A stretch of 30,144 nucleotides of DNA from a virus, in the IMG/VR virus record IMGVR_UViG_3300035698_014807, positions 1-30,144 of that record. One strand, given 5' to 3'. Below the pieces are notes generated by a model. That model saw nothing but the letters and a program-made list of their open reading frames with translations, was not told where the DNA came from and searched no databases. How positions within the stretch are numbered: position 1 is the stretch's first letter; the number at the start of each line of letters is the position of its first letter. Positions 1-8,519 of this stretch are shown here, in pieces. The position numbers and the translations under genes were made by a program.

Positions 1-555
1 GGTTGAAACATAAGCTACCACCGACTCAGCGGTAGGAACGTTAGTGGCGCTTGCTGTGGTCATTGTGTCATCGTCAATAACACCGGAAATGGCAGTGCTT
101 GAATTAATTTGCAATAGTGTTGTGCCTGTCCCGGCAATAACTGCACCCGTGCCGCTTGGTGATAAATTAATATCTCCGTTCGTGCTAGTGCTAGAGACTG
201 TATTGCCATCGATTTGGATATTATCAACATTTAGCTGGGTTATATCACTCACCACTTCAGGAATAGATACAACTCCAAGCCCTTGGGTCGATATAGTGAG
301 GCCTACATCTGTCTCGGTGCCTATTGCGCTAATGGTTGGCGAGCTGCCAGAATCTGAGCTCGTGAAAGAGATATAATTTTCAGCATCTGAGCCGCTACTT
401 GCGTAAGCAATCAAATAATTACCGCTTGAGTCCTTAATCCCGTCCCCAGGAAAATCAAACTGGTAATTACTTCCGTCTCTTAGTCCGGCAACAATATCGC
501 CAACCTGAATATTGGACCCGTCAGTAAAGGCCGAGAACTTAAGTGTCGTTGTCAT
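1..555 (-). CDS. tail fibre or virion fibre protein, C-terminus outside window
   Basis: The reading frame starts at ATG 555 (MTTTLKFSAFTDGSNIQVGD) and runs off the left edge, so only the first 185 residues are seen. A stretch near residues 120-150 reads NIQIDGNTVSSTSTNGDINL followed by SPSGTGAV. This Ser/Thr/Gly-rich beta-strand repeat style is common in phage fibre and baseplate-spike proteins. It then reaches ATNVPTAESVVAYVST, a pattern often found before coiled or peptidase-like C-terminal parts of fibres. It lies 14 bases downstream of the large receptor-binding protein gene, as the last visible gene of the late operon. The fibre role is inferred from composition and position; there is no catalytic motif. 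An antisense open frame on the plus strand is ignored because it is only the shadow of this repeat-like gene. Confidence 0.7.
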   Translation of the reverse strand, partial: MTTTLKFSAFTDGSNIQVGDIVAGLRDGSNYQFDFPGDGIKDSSGNYLIAYASSGSDAENYISFTSSDSGSSPTISAIGTETDVGLTISTQGLGVVSIPEVVSDITQLNVDNIQIDGNTVSSTSTNGDINLSPSGTGAVIAGTGTTLLQINSSTAISGVIDDDTMTTASATNVPTAESVVAYVST

Positions 556-569
556 TTAACTTATCCTTT

Positions 570-2789
570 TTAAGTAATTCCAATTCGTGAATCTGCGGTG
601 TAGTGAAACCTAATTACAGGGGAGTACTTTAGCAATCCAATCAAAAAGCCGGGATTCGTTACCGCGTTTGTGTAAAATAAAGAGTCTTTTCCTGTCGAGT
701 AAATAGTGAAAATAGCACTAAATGTATAATCAACGCTTAGCGGGCTTGTAGCGACATTAAAAACTTCATATCTAAAAGTGTCCTCGGTTCCAGGCGATGC
801 TATCGTTGGGTTATAATAAGTCATTACGGTAGAGGTAGATCTTTTGGACGTTTTAAAGTGAAAATTAAGAGCGTTAATATAAAAATTTGTGGTGGTGGCT
901 GATGTGAAATAAGCACCCTGCGTGTAGGTGTATTGATTAACGTTTGTTTGCTCCCCTGTATCTGTACCAACCTCGTAACTTCTTTCATAATAGTACTGAC
1001 ATTTCCTAAGGATATCATTATAAGACTCTTGCACAGGCCTATAGCATAAGTCTCCAGGCACAAGGTTTACACTGTTAAGCGTTACAACCGAAGCATCTGA
1101 CACATATGAGAAGGTAACAACGCAAGCAAGCTTATCTAAATCAGTTATTTGTGCTCCGCTAAGCTCCCAGTTATTAAAAGAGTAATCATAATCAACTGTA
1201 TTTAATTCCGCCGGCGTGCTTGAGTCTATTCCTGAAAGTGTTGCTGTTGCCGTGGTCATATTACTGCGCGATACTTCAAACCACCCATCAGAACTCGCCG
1301 AGGACGTTAGTGTTGCAACACCTAAAACTGAAACATTGACAGCTACGGCAGCGGTTCCTGTAGATATATCGGGAAATGATGCGCTAGACGGTGCGGCAAA
1401 TAAATAAACCTGCATAGTTACATCTTCAAGGTCTGCAACTGAATCTTTAAAAGCGCTCACATTAACCGCTAATTTATTGCCTATTATTGCCTGAGCGTCT
1501 GCGCCTTCCAGGTATTGCATTACATAAAAAGAATCTGCGGACGTTGGGGCGACAGTAGTTGTAAACTCCATCCCTCCAGTTAATGAACTTCTTGCAACAG
1601 TTACATCGTTTGAAGTTCTAGCGCAGATTGTTTGATCCCAAATGTATTCGCCTACTCCGGTGGTGGAATCTTGAGATATAGTTTGCGTTACACCTATCTG
1701 AGCAGGGTTATATTTAAAGTCCCAAGCAGTCAAAATATTTTTTTGTTGAAGCTGAACAAGTCTTGGCGTGTAATAGTTAGCCATGAACGCTTTTTCTTGA
1801 TTGCTGGTTCTTTGGTCGTAACTGATAATATCATTTGTTGGCTGGGTAATGCTTGGGATAACCTGGACGCTTGTAAATTGAACCGTGGTTGACGGAGGAA
1901 TATCAACGATTATGTCGGTATACCCATCAGCCCCAGTATCTGAATTTGTCGAAGCGGTCAAATAAATGGAGCCGTAATAAGTGGTAAGGTCAGAAGTTAA
2001 TCCGGTCGTTAATAAATCCTCCTCACCAATTCCGCTTGATGGCAAATAAGTCATTGTTAGGTTACTGCTAGTGCCTGAGGTTAGCTTTGCTGTAACACTA
2101 GAGGACAAGTATCCATTTCTAAACACGCCCGAGTTAATATCAAGCCTTTGCCTTAACTCGCATATTGTAATGCCGGCGGGGACTGTGACGCTCAATGCGT
2201 ATGGTGGCTGCGTCTCTATATTTGAGCTTCCTGCAATCACATCTCTTGAAATGATAACCGAGCCGGTTCCGGTGACAACTAAATCCCACTCTGGCGCAAT
2301 AGGCACTTCCTCAGCGGCAGCACTAGAAAAAACTAACGTTGTAGTATCTTCATTTTCAAAAAAATACTCAGTAAATTGAGGATTAGATAGTTGATTGCTG
2401 TAGCTGTTAGAGGCGGCTAAAGTGTCGCTGTCTGAAGTTAAGTTTGGTATCGCGCTTCTTGTCCACTGACTGACTGCTCCAGAGCTCGCGCATTCAATAT
2501 AATAAAGCTCGACATTACCATCTGCGTCATAAGGGTATCCATAAATCAATGAATTATTACCCCCGGAATCTTGAGCCGTTCCAACGCTGTTTAAAATAAC
2601 TTGGTTAGTTAAAGAAACATAACTGTAATTGCCGTATGTGCCGGATAATTGATAAACCACCTTTGGGGTTATCTTATCCACGTCCGAATAAAAAGTTAAT
2701 GTTCCCTCAGATAAGGGTAAACCGGTATCTTTATCAACAAAATACTGATCTAAAGAGGTTAACGGTATGTATTTTTCACTTAATGCCAT
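570..2789 (-). CDS. tail appendage / receptor-binding protein
   Basis: A 739-residue protein. The N-terminus (MALSEKYIPLTSLDQYFVDK, then DTGLPLSEGTLTFYSD) matches a recognisable phage virion-attachment style in which PLTSLDQYFVDKDTGLPLSGG is followed by YSD, a PKVVYQLSGT strand and a GYPYDADGNVELYYIE strand. The remainder is Ser/Thr/Gly-rich and beta-strand-like, with an aromatic segment near residues 150-330 that could be a jelly-roll carbohydrate-binding domain. There is no P22 endorhamnosidase-like sequence that I recognise. It occupies the place of the P22 tailspike, after the ejection proteins. Its ribosome site is weak (GGA before ATG). Virion attachment is fairly likely; enzyme activity or receptor is unknown. 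Confidence 0.7.
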   Translation of the reverse strand: MALSEKYIPLTSLDQYFVDKDTGLPLSEGTLTFYSDVDKITPKVVYQLSGTYGNYSYVSLTNQVILNSVGTAQDSGGNNSLIYGYPYDADGNVELYYIECASSGAVSQWTRSAIPNLTSDSDTLAASNSYSNQLSNPQFTEYFFENEDTTTLVFSSAAAEEVPIAPEWDLVVTGTGSVIISRDVIAGSSNIETQPPYALSVTVPAGITICELRQRLDINSGVFRNGYLSSSVTAKLTSGTSSNLTMTYLPSSGIGEEDLLTTGLTSDLTTYYGSIYLTASTNSDTGADGYTDIIVDIPPSTTVQFTSVQVIPSITQPTNDIISYDQRTSNQEKAFMANYYTPRLVQLQQKNILTAWDFKYNPAQIGVTQTISQDSTTGVGEYIWDQTICARTSNDVTVARSSLTGGMEFTTTVAPTSADSFYVMQYLEGADAQAIIGNKLAVNVSAFKDSVADLEDVTMQVYLFAAPSSASFPDISTGTAAVAVNVSVLGVATLTSSASSDGWFEVSRSNMTTATATLSGIDSSTPAELNTVDYDYSFNNWELSGAQITDLDKLACVVTFSYVSDASVVTLNSVNLVPGDLCYRPVQESYNDILRKCQYYYERSYEVGTDTGEQTNVNQYTYTQGAYFTSATTTNFYINALNFHFKTSKRSTSTVMTYYNPTIASPGTEDTFRYEVFNVATSPLSVDYTFSAIFTIYSTGKDSLFYTNAVTNPGFLIGLLKYSPVIRFHYTADSRIGIT

Positions 2790-2809
2790 GTCTTAGTTCC
2801 ATTTAATGA

Positions 2810-2837
2810 TTGCAATTTGAGCACGATGCGCTATAAT
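2810..2837 (+). promoter_or_regulatory. sigma70-type promoter, plus strand, inside late operon
   Basis: TTGCAA (2810-2815), 16-base spacer, perfect TATAAT (2832-2837). The -10 box sits inside a short inverted repeat, GCGCT ATAATA AGCGC, so it could be a protein-binding site as well. It points against the surrounding minus-strand operon and lies just upstream of a 20-codon reading frame. Confidence 0.55.
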
Positions 2838-2877
2838 AAGCGCTCACTTATTCCAACCCCAACCTATAGGATTTATT

Positions 2878-2940
2878 ATGCCTTTTATCTTAGTGCTTAT
2901 TATATATGCTTGCTTGTATTATTACTTCTATGAGACTTAA
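2878..2940 (+). CDS. 20-residue hydrophobic peptide (putative)
   Basis: ATG at 2878 follows an AGGA ribosome site by six bases. The peptide is MPFILVLIIYACLYYYFYET and ends at TAA. It is almost entirely hydrophobic with many tyrosines, so it would form a single membrane helix. A good promoter lies upstream and a hairpin with a short T tail starts right after the stop codon, so all parts of a small transcription unit are present. It lies in the 152-base gap between two minus-strand structural genes. No known family is recognised. A short frame can arise by chance, so the gene call rests mainly on the promoter, ribosome site and hairpin being in the right order. Confidence 0.4.
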   Translation: MPFILVLIIYACLYYYFYET

Positions 2941-2962
2941 ACTATTGTCTTAATAGTCTTTT
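2941..2962 (+). terminator. possible intrinsic terminator of the small plus-strand unit
   Basis: ACTATT (2941-2946), five-base loop, AATAGT (2952-2957), then CTTTT. It begins at the base after the peptide's stop codon. The stem is AT-rich and short, so it would be weak. It overlaps the last codons of the minus-strand ejection protein gene. Confidence 0.35.
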
Positions 2963-4138
2963 AAGCATATCCAAACTTGCTATTGTCTTTATATCAACCC
3001 CTTTATTGGGTGATCCCATAATCTTCATAGCAGGCCTGGACATTCCTAGTTCTTTTCTTAGGTAATTTGCTGACTTCTCATCTTTCATGATGTCGCGTCT
3101 TAAACCTTTTGATATAGATCTTTCCTCACCTAAATAATCTCTAATGCTTTTATATTTTCTTAAGGGCAATTCTTTTTCTTTAAAGTGAGTCATTGCCTCT
3201 TTGAATTGCCCGTGCTTTTCTGGAGATATGGATTTAAAACTTTTTTCTAGGTCTGAACTAATAGAGCCCTCTAGTTCTTTAAGCGTTTTAAACATATCCG
3301 AATCTCTACCACCTAGCCCAGATTTTGCTTGTTTGCTTTGAAGGTTTCGAACCCCTTTTTGAACGTCTTTTCTAACATCATGAAGCCTAGATAATGAAGG
3401 GTCTTTGGAGAAATTCTTTACCGAGTCCATAACTTCACGACTACCTGACTTCCCTTTTAAATCTTGTATTATTTTTATTGTATTAGAGTTAATTACCGGC
3501 TTAACTGCTCCCGTGCCTGAGTAAGCTTTATCAAAAAGCTCAGAGGTCTTTTCGCCAGTTTTTTTACTTAGCTCATCGATTGCTTGACCTAGCTTTTTGG
3601 TTGAGGCGTGCTTTCTTGCGTAATTAACACCCCTCCCAATCATCTCGCCGCCTTTGCCTAACCCGTACCCAACAGCTGCGCTTTTAGTTCTATCACTAAC
3701 CTCACCAGGGTCAGAGACGAATGAGGCTGCTCCCATCGCAGCGGGAACACCCATGAAAGGTGCAGCCGCAGCCGTTAAAGCACCACCAGCAGCAAGCTCA
3801 CCGCCAAACTCCCCCGCTTGCGCCAATCCAGTTCGCTCAGACCCTACAGCACCGTAAACGTCAGGCTTAGGCGAGCTTAGTCTTGAGCCTATCAGTGAAT
3901 TAATTAATCTAGTCTCTAGGTCACCAATTCCGTGACCAATATTCGCAGCCCCTTGAACTACACCCGAACCTAAATTGGCAGCGCCTGATAGAAATTTAGA
4001 TAAATGGCTAGGGGATAATTGATTTAAAACATCTTTGTCGCTTACCTCTACTTCTTCTTTTCTTTCTACAGAACCACTATTATTAAGCTGCTTTAGCACC
4101 TCTTCGTCTGTGACTTCTATTTCTTGACCATTGTCCAT
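2942..4138 (-). CDS. ejection (pilot) protein-like, P22 gp16 position
   Basis: A 398-residue protein starting MDNGQEIEVTDEEVLKQL, with GAGG six bases before the ATG. Residues 10-45 hold two similar acidic segments (VTDEEVLKQL and VSDKDVLNQL). These are followed by an Ala/Gly-rich region (about 50-175, including AGGALTAAAAPF), which could insert in a membrane, and a Lys-rich helical second half. P22 relatives encode three ejected proteins (gp7, gp20, gp16) after the tail-plug genes, and this is the third of three genes in that place. It overlaps the preceding gene by 22 bases. The function is inferred from order and composition; no sequence motif proves it. Confidence 0.5.
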   Translation of the reverse strand: MDNGQEIEVTDEEVLKQLNNSGSVERKEEVEVSDKDVLNQLSPSHLSKFLSGAANLGSGVVQGAANIGHGIGDLETRLINSLIGSRLSSPKPDVYGAVGSERTGLAQAGEFGGELAAGGALTAAAAPFMGVPAAMGAASFVSDPGEVSDRTKSAAVGYGLGKGGEMIGRGVNYARKHASTKKLGQAIDELSKKTGEKTSELFDKAYSGTGAVKPVINSNTIKIIQDLKGKSGSREVMDSVKNFSKDPSLSRLHDVRKDVQKGVRNLQSKQAKSGLGGRDSDMFKTLKELEGSISSDLEKSFKSISPEKHGQFKEAMTHFKEKELPLRKYKSIRDYLGEERSISKGLRRDIMKDEKSANYLRKELGMSRPAMKIMGSPNKGVDIKTIASLDMLKRLLRQ

Positions 4139-5241
4139 TTGTCGCCTCTTCTATTATAAGTATTACCATTAATAACCCGCGTTTCCTTTATCTCCGCAGT
4201 TACACCGCTATTTGATACTTTTAACATTTCTTTAAACTTATCAATATTTTTACTTCTTGACGGGGATTTTCCTCGGATTCTAGATCCTTCATTAATAGTA
4301 TTACTGAATATATCCGATGCTTTTGACAGGTATTCATTTGTATATCTATTCATGGATGTTCGAGCATCGCCAGAGATAAGAGGCTCAAAGACATTAATAT
4401 TTGCCATTGCTTTATTTTGTAACTCTTTTATCGCTTCAATCCCAATACTGCTATTTGCAGCTTTTAGCCTTAAGGTCGCTATTTCCGGAGTCAAAGCCAT
4501 AGCAGCCAAATACTTTCCCTGAGTGTCTGCATCTTCATTTTTAAGAGAATCCCACATCTGCATAGGGCTATAACCCATTATTCTTCTTCCGTACTTATTC
4601 TGAACGTCCTCTGTAACCGAGTCCAAATAATTTAATTCTTTAACAAACGCCGACCTATTTCGTTGGTTTTTTATTTCCTCCCCCTGTAGTGGATATATGG
4701 GGACGGTATCCTCAAGAGAAACTTTTTTATTATCCGCTAAATCCTGGAGCGTCTTTCCTTCCCTTAATAATTTTGCCACCTCAGTCGGGTCGTAACCCAT
4801 GCCAACACCAGAGGAAATAACTCGGTTCTTCTCTCCCGATGGAAGCTTATCAAAAGACCCAGCAGCAGTTAAAGCATTCGCCCTGTCTGCTCTTGATTCT
4901 TGAGACATTACTTTTTGAGATAAAGCTTTTTTTGAACCCGTATATATGGGGCTTTCATCTCCGTATTGTTTCCTTACCATATCAAGCCATACTTGTTGAC
5001 CGACTTCGCCCGGAGGTATTTGACCACCAAAAGGAAGGTTTGCTTTTCTTCCTATCTCGCCGACTTTAGCTTTCATTAATGCTTCTTGAGTCGCCTCATT
5101 CTTGTCAGCTCTCGAGTCTGCGTTGTTAGCTCTGGCGTTCGCTTGCGCGGTTTGATAAGCACTCATAAAATGGTCGGCAATTTTTGATAAATTATCGCCC
5201 CCGCTTTGTGCGTTTGCAAAATTAATAGGTTGAAAAGGCAT
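4117..5241 (-). CDS. ejection protein-like, P22 gp20 position
   Basis: A 374-residue protein with a strong AGGAGG ribosome site overlapping the end of the preceding gene; the two are two bases apart. The N-terminal third (MPFQPINFANAQSGGDNLSK, then HFMSAYQTAQANARANNADS and similar) is Ala/Asn/Gln-rich and helical, like internal virion proteins that leave the head through the tail. The middle and end are soluble helical sequence with no recognisable enzyme motif. P22 gp20 is somewhat longer (about 470 residues). The role is inferred from gene order between the gp7-like and gp16-like genes. Confidence 0.5.
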   Translation of the reverse strand: MPFQPINFANAQSGGDNLSKIADHFMSAYQTAQANARANNADSRADKNEATQEALMKAKVGEIGRKANLPFGGQIPPGEVGQQVWLDMVRKQYGDESPIYTGSKKALSQKVMSQESRADRANALTAAGSFDKLPSGEKNRVISSGVGMGYDPTEVAKLLREGKTLQDLADNKKVSLEDTVPIYPLQGEEIKNQRNRSAFVKELNYLDSVTEDVQNKYGRRIMGYSPMQMWDSLKNEDADTQGKYLAAMALTPEIATLRLKAANSSIGIEAIKELQNKAMANINVFEPLISGDARTSMNRYTNEYLSKASDIFSNTINEGSRIRGKSPSRSKNIDKFKEMLKVSNSGVTAEIKETRVINGNTYNRRGDKWTMVKK

Positions 5242-5243
5242 TG

Positions 5244-5861
5244 TTATTTACCTCCTAAGTTAGACCACCAGTCGCCACCGCCGGAGGTAGGCATACCCAT
5301 AAAAGCGCCCGCTGTTTTGGCGGCCATATCTGCTCCTTGCTGAAATCTTGTTGGTCTTGATGCGGAGTTATAATCGGCTGTTGCTTTAGTGCCGAACATA
5401 TTAGTTAAGGTGTCCGTTATATTTTTATCAGCATCATAACCCCGATTTGCAGTATTCTCTTGCCCTTGCATACCTTGCGTATGAACACCCATAATATTGT
5501 TAAGCCAGCCCTGCATATCCTCGCCAAGTAATCCTTGGGTAATTTGTTGTTGCTGTGATTGCTCAGCTGTCCCGCCTCTTTGTCCGCCTGCCGCCGCCGA
5601 ATTTCCCGCCGCCTGGCCCATCATGTCTTGCTTATATTTATAACCCTCTGAAGGTTTATAATGCTTCATTAAAGCGTCCATAAATGCAGCCGGGTCATTC
5701 ATCATGTCGGAAGTTTCAGCATTAACGACTTCGCCTGCGGTTCTCCCTTGGTCAGCATATCCCTGCATATGATCGGATACAACGCCGGGGATATTATCCA
5801 GCTGCTTATTCGCCTCTCGACCAGGGTCTTTCCCGAAAATCATCTCCATCAAATCAAACAT
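5244..5861 (-). CDS. ejection protein-like, P22 gp7 position
   Basis: A 205-residue protein, MFDLMEMIFGKDPGREANKQ. It is rich in Gly, Gln, Met and Ala, with a run of Gln near residues 103-108 and a Gly/Trp-rich end (SGGGDWWSNLGGK). Small Gly/Ala/Gln-rich proteins at this position in P22-like phages are ejected with the DNA; P22 gp7 is about 229 residues. It starts 17 bases after the preceding gene, with AAGGA upstream. No enzyme motif is visible, so the call rests on order, size and composition. Confidence 0.5.
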   Translation of the reverse strand: MFDLMEMIFGKDPGREANKQLDNIPGVVSDHMQGYADQGRTAGEVVNAETSDMMNDPAAFMDALMKHYKPSEGYKYKQDMMGQAAGNSAAAGGQRGGTAEQSQQQQITQGLLGEDMQGWLNNIMGVHTQGMQGQENTANRGYDADKNITDTLTNMFGTKATADYNSASRPTRFQQGADMAAKTAGAFMGMPTSGGGDWWSNLGGK

Positions 5862-5878
5862 TTTTCTTATTCCTTATT

Positions 5879-6241
5879 CTATAAAGTTACGATTGTTTTA
5901 GTGCCGGCGGCGGTATAAAGCTTTAATACGTCATTATCAGTATCAAACCATAAAGTGCCTGATAACGCGGATGATTCCAGAGCTGTAATCTCTGCCGCTG
6001 TTTTATTGGGCGCTACTATACCGTTGTTTGTTGTCGTTCCGTTGCTGACTTCATTCGTTGAAGAATCAATAACGGTTCCGTTGAAAACAATATTAGACGT
6101 AATAACATCATTCATTAAATCTACAACAACATTTAGCGTTTGATAAAGACTGTCATTGTATTGCATTGCTTGAGATGTCAGGCTGCCATCACTTTCAACG
6201 TACTTCATATCATAAAAAACAGGCGTTAAAGGAATAGACAT
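5879..6241 (-). CDS. small virion protein, position of the P22 tail needle
   Basis: A 120-residue protein (MSIPLTPVFYDMKYVESDGS). The first half is probably helical; the end, ALSGTLWFDTDNDVLKLYTA, is a beta-hairpin of the type seen in phage fibre tips and attachment domains. The start overlaps the stop of the plug protein gene by one base (TAATG), so translation is probably coupled. P22 has gene 26 (tail needle) here, but this protein is half that length and has no long heptad coiled coil, so needle function is uncertain. Confidence 0.45.
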   Translation of the reverse strand: MSIPLTPVFYDMKYVESDGSLTSQAMQYNDSLYQTLNVVVDLMNDVITSNIVFNGTVIDSSTNEVSNGTTTNNGIVAPNKTAAEITALESSALSGTLWFDTDNDVLKLYTAAGTKTIVTL

Positions 6242-7806
6242 TATGCGATCTCCACTAATCCGTTGTTTACTACAAATCTTTGAAGACCCACAAAGCGCAG
6301 CTCAATAGTAAATTGGTTCGCAAACCCAAGTCGATGCCAGTTAATTATATTTCTATACTGACCCTCAGCGTTAAGGTATCTCCTCACGCTGTTACTAAAC
6401 GATATAGCGCCATTTTTACTTATAGCCATATCAACGCACGGCCGGTTAGGATTTAACCCGCATACGCCATCCTCTCCCTGCAATTGAACGCTACCCTCAG
6501 ATATTAAAAGAAACCCGTCTTCCCCGATAAGTACGTCAGTGCATGAAGTTTCGTCAACATCTGTAAGCGGGTAAGTATTAACGCCTTGCTCCATTGCGAA
6601 CGTGAAATAGTTAACGCGAAAGGGGGCGGTAGAGGGTTGCCGAATGGTGTTGCAGATTCTGACTCTTGGTAAAATTTCACCCTCTGAGTCACCGACAATA
6701 TTTACCTGATCTATTATGTCGGAACTCATCTCATAGACTGAACCATCGGAAATCGACGCGAAATAACTCTTTTCTTCAAAGTAAACTACTTGCCTTGCGG
6801 GGTGAAAATTTGACTTATAATCTGACACATGGAAAAACATCTTAGTCATAAAGTCATAAATTAACGAGATGTTGTCATTTTCATTGTAAAAAGTCAGCTG
6901 ATAAAACAGGTGCCCATCTTGCTTGAAGAAGAAAGCCGTTGATTCTAACGGGGTTGTTATTTCTTGTAATAAATAGTTGATTCCATCGGTAGAAAGCTGC
7001 TCAACCTGAGACCCATCTGTAAACATAATGATAGGCGCGTTGCTTTCATTTTTACCGAGCCAGCAAACTACGTTATCAGAGTATGCAATCGTTGACTTAC
7101 TGACACACCCGCTGTTTATATTAAACCCTGAATTTCGTCTATAGTTTTCCGTTCCGCCAACCATGCTATAAATCTCAGATACCGAACTACCTATGGCAAT
7201 AATATTATTACCTCGCCCTGGTATTCTGTGAACTGCCAAGCATATATCCGGCTTAGTTTGTATTGAAAAAGTCCCACCTACGTTGTCCGCAAGCTTTGTT
7301 ATGCTTGTTGCGTCGCCAGTTGTTAACTCGTAAACATACCAATTCTGAGGATTTAATGCGTTTTCATCTGAAGTAATAAGGAAAAAACTGTTGTGATAAG
7401 AGACATACCCAGGTGGCTGGCTAAAGTTCTGAGCAGTAAGAGAACGAAGCTTCCAGTTATATATGTATGCGTCCACGCCATCAACGATACATATTTGACT
7501 TGATAGATTCTCAGCAATATAAACCTCCCCAACTCGGGATTTCATTGTGCCAATTTTAACTTTACCTAGTCCGGATGTGATTTTGTAAACTGAAGAGCCG
7601 ACAACATAAACAAGGAAACCGCCGCGGATACTATGGAATAATCCTCGTCCTAACTCGCCCTCTCGGAAATCTAATACGTTTTTAAAACCTGGATAAGAGA
7701 CAAGCCAGTCGTTTGAAATAAACATGTTTAACGTTTTTTCTAAGCTTATTGTTGGGTATCTCCCAAACGTCGAGGAGCCAACTATTTTTATTTCTGCTTC
7801 TGCCAT
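6241..7806 (-). CDS. P22 gp10-like packaged-DNA stabilization / tail plug protein
   Basis: A 521-residue protein, close to P22 gp10 (472). It reads as a beta-propeller-like tail-hub protein. There is an SYPGFKNV segment near residue 37, then alternating strands such as GGFLVYVVGSSVYKI, IAENLSSQICIVDGVDAYIY and DNVVCWLGKNES. The final NWHRLGFANQFTIELRFVGL resembles the WKRVGRIRRLIGFKLRV end of P22 gp10. In P22 this protein sits below the gp4 ring and closes the channel to hold DNA in the filled head. It follows the gp4-like gene after eight bases and is coupled to the next gene by a TAATG overlap. Family assignment is by sequence pattern plus exact gene order. Confidence 0.8.
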   Translation of the reverse strand: MAEAEIKIVGSSTFGRYPTISLEKTLNMFISNDWLVSYPGFKNVLDFREGELGRGLFHSIRGGFLVYVVGSSVYKITSGLGKVKIGTMKSRVGEVYIAENLSSQICIVDGVDAYIYNWKLRSLTAQNFSQPPGYVSYHNSFFLITSDENALNPQNWYVYELTTGDATSITKLADNVGGTFSIQTKPDICLAVHRIPGRGNNIIAIGSSVSEIYSMVGGTENYRRNSGFNINSGCVSKSTIAYSDNVVCWLGKNESNAPIIMFTDGSQVEQLSTDGINYLLQEITTPLESTAFFFKQDGHLFYQLTFYNENDNISLIYDFMTKMFFHVSDYKSNFHPARQVVYFEEKSYFASISDGSVYEMSSDIIDQVNIVGDSEGEILPRVRICNTIRQPSTAPFRVNYFTFAMEQGVNTYPLTDVDETSCTDVLIGEDGFLLISEGSVQLQGEDGVCGLNPNRPCVDMAISKNGAISFSNSVRRYLNAEGQYRNIINWHRLGFANQFTIELRFVGLQRFVVNNGLVEIA

Positions 7807-7814
7807 GATTGCCC

Positions 7815-8519
7815 CTAAGGCGTATAGCCCGTGAAGAGATTAGCCCAGGCCCAGTTTCCGCTGCGATTAGTGCCTAATGATGAAATCTTTCTTATATGTA
7901 AATCTAAGGGTCTAGAGCGCTTGCTGATTAAAGCTTGATACTTGTTTAGCTGAGCTTGAACGCCGCCCGGCACTTGCATTGCATATTCATCACAAATTTT
8001 TTGTGATAATGCGTAACGTAAATAAGTTGTATAAAAAGTATCAAGCGTTAATGATAAATCATCACCCTCAGCAACTTCACTTAACCGATAAATACCCTTT
8101 ATTTCACACGTATAAGCTTCACTTGGATTAAAGTATACGTATAGCCTAGCGCCGCCTAGCTCTCGTTCCATATAATACATAACCGGAAGAGAGGTTGTGC
8201 TGTTAGACCGAACCATGGTGAAATATTGGTCTCTTGCCATTTTTTGAACGGGAAATCTTACGCTATCAATTGTAAAAGTTAATGTATCAATTTTAATTAA
8301 ATCTGTAATAAAGTATTCTTCGGTTCCTGCAATCAAATCAAGTGATGCGGTAGTCTCGTATGGAATCATATCCATATCGACAACTTTCTCATTAATGACC
8401 TCGTTCAACCAGTTGATCCCGTCGCTTAATTGCGCGCCGCTAACCGTCTCAAACTCGCGAGATACAATGCCCGACGCGTAAAACGCGCCAGACACCAACT
8501 CATTGACTGTGTAAGCCAC
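7815..8519 (-). CDS. P22 gp4-like head-to-tail adaptor (tail accessory factor)
   Basis: A 234-residue protein starting at GTG 8519 within TAGTG, so its first base is shared with the stop codon of the upstream gene. MAYTVNELVSGAFYASGIVS and the following SDGINWLNEVINE are the helical N-terminal pattern of gp4-type adaptors. The middle (SVRFPVQKMARDQYFTMVRS and MYYMERELGGARLYVYFNPS) is typical of this family. In P22 gp4 docks under the portal ring and carries the plug protein; here too the plug gene follows directly. It is longer than P22 gp4 (166) but similar to many relatives. Confidence 0.8.
   Translation of the reverse strand: MAYTVNELVSGAFYASGIVSREFETVSGAQLSDGINWLNEVINEKVVDMDMIPYETTASLDLIAGTEEYFITDLIKIDTLTFTIDSVRFPVQKMARDQYFTMVRSNSTTSLPVMYYMERELGGARLYVYFNPSEAYTCEIKGIYRLSEVAEGDDLSLTLDTFYTTYLRYALSQKICDEYAMQVPGGVQAQLNKYQALISKRSRPLDLHIRKISSLGTNRSGNWAWANLFTGYTP

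Noticed and set aside
44-376. Plus-strand gene at the left edge
   Set aside because: It is antisense to a continuous minus-strand fibre frame with start at 555, and has no ribosome site; the low-complexity Ser/Thr repeat keeps the opposite frame open.
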